DNA of 64,000 nt from Ignavibacteriaceae bacterium (GTDB lineage Bacteria; Bacteroidota; Ignavibacteria; Ignavibacteriales; Ignavibacteriaceae), in NCBI GenBank assembly GCA_023229425.1, contig JALNZG010000003.1, positions 62,001 to 126,000 of the forward strand, read 5' to 3'. Position numbers and translations under genes: made by a program. Position 1 is the first letter of the stretch, and each line of letters begins with the position of its first letter. The notes beneath the pieces were generated by a model. It was not told the origin of the DNA and made no database searches. It saw only the letters and a program-made list of their open reading frames with translations. Shown piece by piece: positions 1 to 7,041 of the stretch.

Positions 1-459
1 CTGGCGTTTGAAAATTTCAAATTAGAAATGAATCCCTTTGTTTATGAATACAGCAATATTGATATCCAGCCAACGGAGATTTTAGATTTCCAAAACGATT
101 ATTTCACGCTGTTTGACTTTTCAGCCAAGTACGATCCTGTACCAACGATGCTTACACAAGACCACGCAAATGTTATTAGAGGATTTATGGGGCAGACAAC
201 TATGTTCAGAAAAGAGTTGGTAAAAAAATCGGTTCTTATTTTAGGCGAACGGCAGGGAACAAACCAGGTGAAATACATTCATGGAAATCTTGGAAGAGGA
301 ACGTTCACATTTTACGGTGGGCACGATCCGGAAGATTATCAACATGCGGTAGGCGATCCGCCGACCGAATTATCGCTACACAAAAATTCAGCTGGTTACC
401 GGTTAATTCTGAACAACGTTCTTTTCCCCGCTGCTAAAAAGAAGAAACAAAAAACGTAA
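1..459 (+). CDS. C-terminal part of conserved Bacteroidota protein (often labelled 'asparagine synthetase B')
   Basis: The reading frame is open from the first base of the window, so the gene starts upstream and only about 152 C-terminal residues are seen. The visible part carries a FDFSAKYDPVPTML stretch, a FMGQTT motif, a FYGGHDPEDYQH motif and an ending of the form LILNNVLFPAAKKKK. From memory this matches the end of a roughly 400-residue exported protein of Bacteroidota that databases often call asparagine synthetase B. Nothing visible resembles the glutaminase or ATP-pyrophosphatase domains of real asparagine synthetases, so I would not assign that activity. The lysine-rich tail is typical of the family as I recall it. 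Family resemblance is fairly sure; function is unknown. Confidence 0.6.
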   Translation: MAFENFKLEMNPFVYEYSNIDIQPTEILDFQNDYFTLFDFSAKYDPVPTMLTQDHANVIRGFMGQTTMFRKELVKKSVLILGERQGTNQVKYIHGNLGRGTFTFYGGHDPEDYQHAVGDPPTELSLHKNSAGYRLILNNVLFPAAKKKKQKT

Positions 460-470
460 AGAGGGAAATT

Positions 471-562
471 GTCAGTAGTCATCAGTCAGTTGCCAGTGGC
501 CATTGTTTTTTTTATCACAACATGTAACGCAGATTAATAATCTGCGCTACAAAAAATAAAAA
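471..562. repeat. Intergenic repeats: GTCAGT-type run and palindrome
   Basis: This short gap between convergent genes holds two repeat types that recur in the window. Bases 471-505 carry a CAGTCAGTTGCCAGTGGCC-like run related to the repeats around 10.86 and 11.29-11.39 kb. Bases 524-550 form a near-perfect palindrome (GTAACGCAGATT / AATCTGCGCTAC) closely resembling the one at 17677-17703. The palindrome could also act as a terminator for the flanking convergent genes, though the T-runs are modest. Confidence 0.6.
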
Positions 563-645
563 CTACTTCATTAAAATAAACTTCTTCGTATTCGTAAAAG
601 TACCTGCTCTTAACTGATAAAAATAAACTCCGCTTGGCAATTCGT
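563..645 (-). other. Out-of-frame end of the T9SS sorting domain
   Basis: Read one frame away from the upstream ORF, this stretch encodes LPSGVYFYQLRAG followed by a TKKFILMK-type ending and a stop at 563-565. That is the textbook end of a type A T9SS sorting domain and clearly belongs to the gene ending prematurely at 610. The switch falls in an AATTCGTAATT-type repeat at 639-664. Confidence 0.75.
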
Positions 646-1950
646 AATTCCTAATTCGTAATTATAGCTACCCGCTTCTTTCCACTCATTTACAAGTACG
701 GAAACTTCATTTCCAAGTACATCATAAATTTTTAGTGTTACAAAAATGCTTGATGGAATTTGGTAGTTTATTGTTGTACTTGGGTTAAAGGGATTTGGAT
801 AGTTTTGAAAGAGTTTGAAATCTTCTGGTAAAATATTTATATTACTTTTTACGGCGGTTAAATTACTTAAATCTGCCCGGAGTAAAGTATGTGTTTTCCC
901 ATTCCAATCTTTACCCAAAGCATAAGCGACTTTATCTTTGTTAAGTATTATAATTTGTTCGAAATTCGTTTGCATTCCATCTACTTGTATCTCCCAATTT
1001 TCACCTCCATTAGTTGTTCGCAAAATTTTTCCCGTTCCACCTACCCAACCATATAGGTTGTCGAAAAATCTAATGGTATAAAAGGGATTGTAATAATCAT
1101 ATCTATGAACTTCCCAGTTTTCACCAGCATTAATAGTTTGATAAATATATCCGTTATATAACTGACGATTAGTATCGACAGCAAAACCCCTTAGAGAATC
1201 AATAAAAGCCACTCCACTCATAAGATGTGCACGTTTATGTTGGAATGACCACGTAATACCACCATTTGAAGTTTTTGATATTGAACCTACATCAAACACA
1301 TCGGATAAATTGCTAACTATCCATCCGATACTATCATTTAAGAAGTACACATCGGTAGGTCTCATAAAATCACTAGTTGTATCTTCACTTTTAGTCCATG
1401 TATATCCACCATCTGAAGTAAACCAACTGAAATCATTGAATGCAATTCCTTTTTTATAATTAAAAAAATGAAATTCACAAAAATTACTGCTTACTGAATT
1501 TGTATTTTCAGAAGTAATTCTTGAGGTATCCCAAGTCAACCCCATATCTTGTGAAAAAAGTAAACCGCCGTTGCCAACTGAACCCATAAACCAGATGTTG
1601 TTTGTATCCAAGATAAATGATGTAATAAGTCCATCACCTGAACTGCCCCTATTATTCAACTTGAATGGTATATGTTCCAAAATACTTTTTTTAAATTCCC
1701 ATCTTAACTTCCAACTTAAGCCGCCATCTTTGGTCTCGAGCAGTATTGAACGATATCCTCCAGTATTAAAATCACCATAAGTGGAAATCCAACCCAAATT
1801 TTTCGTAGCAAAATTCAGTGCAGCATATTCTAAAAGGGTATCTTTTTCTAAAAAATCAGGATTTAATTTTTCCCACGTTTGAGCAATATCGCTATTTGAA
1901 AAAATTATTACCAGTAAAAAAAGTGAACTTATCCAAAATATTTTTTTCAT
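610..1950 (-). CDS. Secreted Ycf48/BNR-like repeat protein with frameshifted T9SS sorting domain
   Basis: The protein starts with a signal peptide (MKKIFWISSLFLLVIIF). The ATG at 1950 has an AGGG ribosome site about ten bases upstream and is preferred over an upstream in-frame start at 1992. The body has repeated SxDGGxTW-like units (TKDGGLSW, TSDGGYTW, TSNGGITW, TTNGGENW), the pattern of Ycf48/BNR-type beta-propellers. Near residue 385 the sorting domain begins with FKLFQNYPNPFNPSTTINYQ. It then loses frame and stops at 610, while the proper ending is encoded in another frame down to 563. Either the gene is broken, so the product would lack the end of the sorting signal, or there is a sequence error in a small internal repeat. 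The protein is probably meant for export across the outer membrane; its ligand is unknown. Confidence 0.75.
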   Translation of the reverse strand: MKKIFWISSLFLLVIIFSNSDIAQTWEKLNPDFLEKDTLLEYAALNFATKNLGWISTYGDFNTGGYRSILLETKDGGLSWKLRWEFKKSILEHIPFKLNNRGSSGDGLITSFILDTNNIWFMGSVGNGGLLFSQDMGLTWDTSRITSENTNSVSSNFCEFHFFNYKKGIAFNDFSWFTSDGGYTWTKSEDTTSDFMRPTDVYFLNDSIGWIVSNLSDVFDVGSISKTSNGGITWSFQHKRAHLMSGVAFIDSLRGFAVDTNRQLYNGYIYQTINAGENWEVHRYDYYNPFYTIRFFDNLYGWVGGTGKILRTTNGGENWEIQVDGMQTNFEQIIILNKDKVAYALGKDWNGKTHTLLRADLSNLTAVKSNINILPEDFKLFQNYPNPFNPSTTINYQIPSSIFVTLKIYDVLGNEVSVLVNEWKEAGSYNYELGITNCQAEFIFIS

Positions 1951-1972
1951 AATTGTTACCCTATGGAATACA

Positions 1973-2000
1973 AAAGCGGGATATTTTATCATCCCGCTTT
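1973..2000 (-). terminator. Hairpin, probable intrinsic terminator
   Basis: A ten-base perfect stem (AAAGCGGGAT at 1973-1982 with ATCCCGCTTT at 1991-2000) closes an eight-base loop, with a short T-run on the minus strand. It lies just past the stop of the decayed sorting-domain remnant at 2011-2136 and was probably that gene's terminator. Confidence 0.5.
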
Positions 2001-2010
2001 GTAATGGTTA

Positions 2011-2136
2011 TTACTTAGTTAAAATCAATTTTGCCGATTGCACAATGTTCTGCATACTCCCAACTGGTTTGAATTTAATTCTGTAAATATATACTCAACT
2101 TGTTACCGGATTTCCTTTTTCGTTTGTACTTAATTT
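2011..2136 (-). pseudogene. Remnant of a T9SS sorting-domain gene
   Basis: Translating the minus strand gives GNPVTS, a TGA stop, then VYIYRIKFKPVGSMQN and a QSAKLILTK ending before a TAA at 2011-2013. GNPVTSGVYIYRIK...SAKLILTK is a familiar style of sorting-domain ending, and the TGA sits exactly where a glycine codon (GGA) is expected. Upstream the frame decays and no signal peptide or body is left. I read it as the stub of a lost secreted-protein gene. It is not the missing end of the neighbour, whose own ending lies at 563. Confidence 0.45.
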
Positions 2137-2217
2137 TCTATTGCTATCTTTTCAACGATAAACGTACAATAAAGAAAAGTTAAAGTCAAATAAATATTTT
2201 CATTCTTTAAAACGAAA

Positions 2218-2237
2218 AAGGCGTCCTAGGACGCCTT
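2218..2237 (-). terminator. Rho-independent terminator of the RRM gene
   Basis: AAGGCGTCCTAGGACGCCTT is a perfect 20-base palindrome. On the minus strand it is followed by TTTCGTTTT. It lies 22 bases beyond the RRM gene stop. Confidence 0.75.
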
Positions 2238-2259
2238 AAATCAGCAAAATCGAAATGCT

Positions 2260-2511
2260 TTAGTTTTTCGGTTTGGCTTCGTTAACAATGATATTTCTAC
2301 CATTGACTTCCGAACCGTTAAGAGCTTGCATAGCGTTTTGAGCTTCGGTATCTGAAGACATTTCTACAAAACCAAAACCCTTTGAACGACCGCTTTCACG
2401 ATCTTTTACAACTTTTGCTGAAACGACGCTACCATGAGCTTCGAATGTTGACTTTAAAGCATCGTCATCAACTGACCAGGGAAGACTCCCAACGAACAAT
2501 TTAGTACTCAC
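2260..2511 (-). CDS. Small RRM-type RNA-binding protein
   Basis: This 83-residue protein is a single RNA recognition motif. RNP2 is LFVGSLPW (residues 5-12) and RNP1 is KGFGFVEM (about 44-51). The length and a lysine/asparagine-rich tail fit the stand-alone RRM proteins of cyanobacteria and Bacteroidota, which bind single-stranded RNA and are often cold-induced. The start is GTG at 2511 with an AAAGG site eight bases upstream; no better ATG exists. The gene is monocistronic, with its own terminator at 2218-2237. Identity of the fold is very secure; its RNA targets are unknown. Confidence 0.9.
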   Translation of the reverse strand: MSTKLFVGSLPWSVDDDALKSTFEAHGSVVSAKVVKDRESGRSKGFGFVEMSSDTEAQNAMQALNGSEVNGRNIIVNEAKPKN

Positions 2512-2600
2512 TAATGAACCTTTGAAATAATGAAATATGAATTAATTACAGCCCCAAAGTAAACCTTTTTTTAATAAAAGCAAAGGAATTAAACTTTTTT

Positions 2601-3950
2601 TTAAGAAAGCAAAAGTGTGAGCGCTTCAGTAAGGTTTCCAATTCCGATAACTTTTATCGAACTTTTCGTCCGTAATATTTTTTTATTTGCCGAAGGAATA
2701 AAAATTCTGCTAAAACCAAGTTTTTCCGATTCGACAATTCTTTTTTCAATTTGACTGATACTTCTTAATTCACCTCCCAAACCAATCTCTCCAACAACAA
2801 CAGAATTCGGGTCGGCAATTTTATCAGTTAAGTTTGAAGCGATTGCACAACAGACTGCAAGATCAATTGCCGGTTCATCGATCTTTACGCCGCCTGCTAA
2901 ATTAAGAAAAACATTATGAGCTGAAACTCTGATATTCGCCCGCTTTTCTAACACGGCAAGTAAAATTGATAATCTCCGGTAATCAAAGCCGGTTGTAACG
3001 CGCTGTGGATTGCCGAAATGCGAAGGAGTAACCAACGCCTGCACTTCAATTAAAAGTGGGCGCGTCCCTTCAATGCTTGCTGTAACCACATTACCGCTGA
3101 TAAGCGTTTCTCTATCGCCTAAAAAAACTTTACTTGGATTTGTAACTTCCAGCAAACCGGTGTCGTGCATTTCAAAAATACCGATCTCGTTTGTACTGCC
3201 AAATCTATTTTTAATTGCGCGGAGAATGCGGTAGGAATTTTTCACATCGCCTTCAAACTGAATAACGGTATCAACAATATGTTCTAAGATTTTTGGTCCG
3301 GCAATGGTTCCATCTTTAGTTACGTGACCGACAATAATTACGGAGAAATTATCTTGCTTTGCTCTCTCCAAAAGAGTTGCAGTGCACTCACGAATTTGTG
3401 TAACCGTCCCGGCGGAGTTTTCAAAATTCGCATTAACCATCGTTTGGATGGAATCTATGATTACAACTTTGGGATTTTCTTTTTTTATAACGTGAAGAAT
3501 AGTATGTAAATCCGTTTCGGCAAGAATTAAAAGTGAATCGGAATTTATCTTTAACCGTGAAGCGCGGAGTTTAATCTGCTGGGCAGATTCTTCCCCGGAA
3601 ACATACAGCACAGTTTTATTGATCTTCGCCGCCGCTTGCAAAACGAGCGTTGACTTTCCAATTCCGGGATCACCCGCAATTAAAACTACAGAGCCGGAAA
3701 TTAGTCCGCCACCTAAAACCCGGTCAAATTCTCCAATCTTCGTGATAATTCTTTCTTCTTCAAAGGATGAAATTTCGTTAATTTTTTTTGGCAGTGAAGT
3801 TTTAGGGTGCACATTATTTTTTTGTTTGGTTGATTCAACTATTTCTTCTTGAAACGTGTTCCAGCTTTCGCACTCGGGACATTTTCCGAGCCAGCGGAGT
3901 GATTCGCATCCGCAATTAGCACAAACAAATTTAACTTTCGTTTTTGCCAT
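2601..3950 (-). CDS. radA: DNA repair protein RadA
   Basis: The 449-residue protein has the complete RadA/Sms layout. An N-terminal zinc finger uses Cys10, Cys13, Cys24 and Cys27. A RecA-like ATPase follows with Walker A GDPGIGKST near residue 93 and the RadA-specific KNRFG motif near 248. The C-terminal part is a Lon-like domain that acts structurally, not as a protease. RadA drives branch migration of recombination intermediates. The ATG at 3950 lies inside the end of the sirtuin gene (20-base overlap), so it is probably translated from the same message as the upstream genes of this operon. Length and motifs match the family with nothing missing. Confidence 0.97.
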   Translation of the reverse strand: MAKTKVKFVCANCGCESLRWLGKCPECESWNTFQEEIVESTKQKNNVHPKTSLPKKINEISSFEEERIITKIGEFDRVLGGGLISGSVVLIAGDPGIGKSTLVLQAAAKINKTVLYVSGEESAQQIKLRASRLKINSDSLLILAETDLHTILHVIKKENPKVVIIDSIQTMVNANFENSAGTVTQIRECTATLLERAKQDNFSVIIVGHVTKDGTIAGPKILEHIVDTVIQFEGDVKNSYRILRAIKNRFGSTNEIGIFEMHDTGLLEVTNPSKVFLGDRETLISGNVVTASIEGTRPLLIEVQALVTPSHFGNPQRVTTGFDYRRLSILLAVLEKRANIRVSAHNVFLNLAGGVKIDEPAIDLAVCCAIASNLTDKIADPNSVVVGEIGLGGELRSISQIEKRIVESEKLGFSRIFIPSANKKILRTKSSIKVIGIGNLTEALTLLLS

Positions 3951-4692
3951 AATTTTTTTCTTCTTTAACGAGTTGTAAAATTTGAGGGAGAATTTCTCCC
4001 GCTTTACCGATTAATGAAAGGTCCGCAATGCTAGATAATTCTGTTTTTTCAATGTTCACTTCAACTAAAAATTTTCCGTTCCTTTTTGCGATGTATGGAA
4101 TATTTGCCGCCGGAAAAACTACCGCCGAAGTACCGACAACAAATAACAGATCACATGTTTCAGCGGCTGTTTCACTTAATGAATACGCCTCTTCCGGAAG
4201 AAATTCACCAAACCAAACGATATCAGGACGGATCAATCCGCCGCACTCGCATTTAGGAACTTTGTTTTCAATCGAAAGATTTTCATCATCATACCGTCTC
4301 TTGCAATTGATACAATAATTTTTTTCGATATTGCCGTGAAGTTCATAAACTATTTTACTTCCGGCACGGCGGTGAAAATTATCAACATTTTGTGTTATCA
4401 CAACAACTTCTTCAAAATAATTTTGAAGTTCGGCAATTGTTAAGTGAGCAGGATTCGGTGAGGCTTGATGAACAATTTTTTTTCGGTACTGATACCAATC
4501 CCAAACAATTTCGGGATTTCGAAGAAATGCACTGAAGTTTGCAAGTTCTTCAGGTCTCATTTTATTCCAGATACCTTCTTTACCCCGGAAAGTCGGAATT
4601 CCGCTTTCTGCAGAAATTCCGGCTCCCGTAAAAAAAACAATTTTTTTTGCAGATGAGAGAAGATTTTTCAGTTTTTCATATTGTTGTAGCAA
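3931..4692 (-). CDS. cobB: NAD-dependent protein deacylase, Sir2 family
   Basis: The 253-residue protein shows the sirtuin signature GAGISAESGIPTFRG (residues 23-37), the NAD-binding QNVDNFHRRAG, the active-site YELHGN with its catalytic histidine, and a zinc ribbon with CINC and CEC cysteine pairs. It removes acetyl and probably succinyl groups from lysines using NAD. The start appears to be TTG at 4692 without a convincing ribosome site; no earlier ATG is available after the upstream stop, so the exact start is uncertain. It overlaps radA and follows the TPR gene by 15 bases, fitting a shared transcript. The symbol follows the bacterial sirtuin convention. Confidence 0.93.
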   Translation of the reverse strand: MLQQYEKLKNLLSSAKKIVFFTGAGISAESGIPTFRGKEGIWNKMRPEELANFSAFLRNPEIVWDWYQYRKKIVHQASPNPAHLTIAELQNYFEEVVVITQNVDNFHRRAGSKIVYELHGNIEKNYCINCKRRYDDENLSIENKVPKCECGGLIRPDIVWFGEFLPEEAYSLSETAAETCDLLFVVGTSAVVFPAANIPYIAKRNGKFLVEVNIEKTELSSIADLSLIGKAGEILPQILQLVKEEKNYGKNES

Positions 4693-4707
4693 AGGAAAAA
4701 CTTTCGT

Positions 4708-5490
4708 TTATTTATTTTTAATGGTTTCCAAAAGTTTTTTCGATTCAACCAAATAGAGATCATCATCTTCATCAACTTCTTTTACATAAGGGATTTTATA
4801 AAGTTCTTCTTTTGCTTTTTGATATTCATCTTCTTCAATTAATGCTTTTGCGTAATCAAGATGATACATCCTGAAGTTCGGGCGAAGTTCAATTGCTTTT
4901 TTATATTCTGCAAAAGAGATATCCATGTCGCCCCAGCCTAAACCGAGTGGCAGACGAACTAAATATGGTTTTTCACAAACTTTTGCATGCGATCTGCCCA
5001 AGACATAGTGTGAGGATGCTTGAATATCATTTCCGCCGTTACCAAGTTTTATGGCTTTTTCACAATCCTTTTTTACGTCATTTACAAGTCCGATAACTTT
5101 GAAAACGCCTTTGAATAACGCAATTCTTCCTTTAGCGATTGCCCTGCGTAAATAACCAATAGAAGCATTAGGAGCTGCTTTTACAGCTTTTTCCGCATAA
5201 TCAGCCGCGAGCTGATACTTTACAAGTTGGGCATCTTTCTGGTCATCTGAGCTGCTTGGCATGTGTTCGGCAATATCAACATAAGAACGGCTGATCCTCC
5301 AAAGGACTTCAGGATTATCCGCTTCCAACTTTTCCGCCTTTTGAAAAGTTTCAAGCGCTTTTTGATTATTAAATTCTCTCATGGAATAATCATCGCCTTC
5401 TTTTATCAATTCATCAACGGATTGAGAAAATGCGAGTGGCGAAAAAAAGAAAAAGAGAAGGAGCAAAACGAACAACTGTTTCTGTTTCAT
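4708..5490 (-). CDS. Exported TPR-repeat protein
   Basis: A signal peptide (KQKQLFVLLLLFFFFSPLAFS) precedes a helical repeat domain with TPR-like units, for example NQKALETFQKAEKLEADNP and a final AEYKKAIELRPN unit. The style resembles the regulator-of-microtubule-dynamics type of TPR protein found in Bacteroidota. The ATG at 5490 is chosen because AGAGGTG lies seven bases upstream; a GTG two codons earlier overlaps that site. It probably works as a periplasmic scaffold, but no partner is evident. It sits ten bases downstream of the HD-nuclease gene in the radA operon. Confidence 0.75.
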   Translation of the reverse strand: MKQKQLFVLLLLFFFFSPLAFSQSVDELIKEGDDYSMREFNNQKALETFQKAEKLEADNPEVLWRISRSYVDIAEHMPSSSDDQKDAQLVKYQLAADYAEKAVKAAPNASIGYLRRAIAKGRIALFKGVFKVIGLVNDVKKDCEKAIKLGNGGNDIQASSHYVLGRSHAKVCEKPYLVRLPLGLGWGDMDISFAEYKKAIELRPNFRMYHLDYAKALIEEDEYQKAKEELYKIPYVKEVDEDDDLYLVESKKLLETIKNK

Positions 5491-5505
5491 AGACACCTCT
5501 TTAGT

Positions 5506-6468
5506 TTATTGGTTATTGATTTCTTTTTTATATAGCTGGGTTGAAATTAAAGAAATATACTTTGTCCAGTCTGATTGCGAGTTCACATCATTAATGATAG
5601 CGCTTTTATACGCATTCGATTGTGCACTAAGTTCATCAGCATGATAAAGAACTATTGCCTCTAATGTTCTCGGCACAACGGGAGAAGCATTTTCTAACTT
5701 ACCTTGATGGCTTAAAATTAAGTGAAGAAGTCTGTGTTTAAGTTCTTCCGGAAAATCCGGGATTTCATTTATCGCTTCATTCACTTTTAGGGAAGCGATA
5801 ACAATATGTCCCAGCAATTTCCCTTTATCGGAATAATCAAATGAAGAATCGAAAACAAGTTCTTCTATTTTTCCGTAATCATGAAGCATTGCACCTGCAA
5901 CGAGTAAATCTCTGTTTATTTCTTTATGAAACGTTGATGTCAATTTACATATTTTTATAATTTCTAACGTATGCTCTAATAATCCGTGAAGATAGGCGTG
6001 ATGCCATTGTTTTCCCGCGGGAGCTTTGGAAAATCTTTCAAAAGCTTCATTTTCAAAAAGAGAGTTTAATAGTTTTTTTAAATTTATATTTTCAATTTCT
6101 CCAATGGATTCGTAGAGTTCATTCTTCATCTCATCGAAATTTCTTTTTGATTTTGGGAGAAAAAACTCAGCGGAAATGTTTTCAGATGGTTTCGGAAGCC
6201 TTATGTTATCAATTTTTAGTTGGGGAGAATTCTGATATTCTTCAATTACTCCATCAACATGAACGACAGCGCCGGCTGTTAATTCCGGGAGGATGGAATT
6301 AAAATTATCCCATAAATTTGCCGGCAGTGAAATACTTTTATCACCCAGCTCAAGACTAACGAACTGTTTGTTTGTTTTTGTCTGTTTAAGTTCACTGCGT
6401 CTAATCATTAAAAAATGATCGACCTGGTCACCTTTTTTAAGTGTGGCTAAATCAGTTTGAAATTTCAT
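5506..6468 (-). CDS. YhaM-like 3'-5' exoribonuclease (OB fold plus HD domain)
   Basis: The 320-residue protein begins with an OB-like nucleic-acid-binding domain (about residues 10-95) and continues into an HD domain. The metal-binding pattern is visible as HGLLEH (161-166), LHDYGK (195-200, with the His-Asp pair), His221, His254 and Asp278. This arrangement and length are those of the YhaM/CBF1 family, which trims RNA or single-stranded DNA from the 3' end. The gene overlaps the NusG paralogue by 17 bases, suggesting translational coupling. Homology is secure; whether the substrate here is RNA or DNA cannot be told. Confidence 0.85.
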   Translation of the reverse strand: MKFQTDLATLKKGDQVDHFLMIRRSELKQTKTNKQFVSLELGDKSISLPANLWDNFNSILPELTAGAVVHVDGVIEEYQNSPQLKIDNIRLPKPSENISAEFFLPKSKRNFDEMKNELYESIGEIENINLKKLLNSLFENEAFERFSKAPAGKQWHHAYLHGLLEHTLEIIKICKLTSTFHKEINRDLLVAGAMLHDYGKIEELVFDSSFDYSDKGKLLGHIVIASLKVNEAINEIPDFPEELKHRLLHLILSHQGKLENASPVVPRTLEAIVLYHADELSAQSNAYKSAIINDVNSQSDWTKYISLISTQLYKKEINNQ

Positions 6469-6994
6469 TGGCTTCCTGTTTAGATGAAAGAAGATCTAAT
6501 TTTGCATTATCATGTAATCTGGCAACAACGGTACGGTTTAGTAATTCAATAGAAACAGCAACGGTTTTACCTGTTGGTTCTTCAACGACAACTCCGGTAA
6601 CGCCGGCAAAAGGTCCATCTTTTATTAGCACTTTAGCTCCTTTAACAATTCCGTTTACAACAAAATAATCTTCCTCTTCTTTAATGAACTCAATAAAATT
6701 CCGCATCTGGTCATCGGGAATTTTAGCCGGTTTTCCGCAGTAAAAAACGCATCTTACAACGGCATCCTGCTCAAGAGCCAAATGTCGTTCCTTTTCTGAA
6801 GAGTAAATAAAAATGTAACTATTAATTAACGGTTCAGTTACTTTCTTTTTCCTATCGCTCCATTGTTTCAGCCTGGTTATTTTCGGCAAATAAACGTCAA
6901 GCTCTATAGCTTTAAGTTGAAGTTCAGCTTTAAATTCCTGGCGCGGCTTAGTGTATAAAGCAAACCAAGATTTATTTCCGTTTGAAGTTTCCAT
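6452..6994 (-). CDS. NusG-like transcription antitermination factor (UpxY/RfaH type)
   Basis: The protein has the NGN domain opening WFALYTKPRQEFKAELQL and a KOW motif near the C-terminus (GAKVLIKDGPFAGVTGVVVE). It is a NusG paralogue rather than NusG itself: it lacks the usual neighbours secE and rplK, and the WFALYTKPRQE opening is common in UpxY-type specialised factors that help polymerase read long polysaccharide operons. The ATG at 6994 has GGTGA eight bases upstream and is preferred to a TTG at 7012. No polysaccharide cluster is nearby; instead it sits between a histidine kinase and a nuclease gene. Targets are unknown. Confidence 0.85.
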   Translation of the reverse strand: METSNGNKSWFALYTKPRQEFKAELQLKAIELDVYLPKITRLKQWSDRKKKVTEPLINSYIFIYSSEKERHLALEQDAVVRCVFYCGKPAKIPDDQMRNFIEFIKEEEDYFVVNGIVKGAKVLIKDGPFAGVTGVVVEEPTGKTVAVSIELLNRTVVARLHDNAKLDLLSSKQEANEISN

Positions 6995-7041
6995 GTAATA
7001 TTCACCAAACAAAAGTTAGCTTTAAATTGAAAAAATAATAA

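Noticed and set aside
1..459. Naming the first gene asparagine synthetase
   Set aside because: The visible part has none of the residues of the synthetase or glutaminase domains; the name is probably inherited misannotation.
3600..3950. RadA as an active Lon-type protease because of its C-terminal domain
   Set aside because: The Lon-like domain of RadA is known to act structurally; the protein is a standard RadA.
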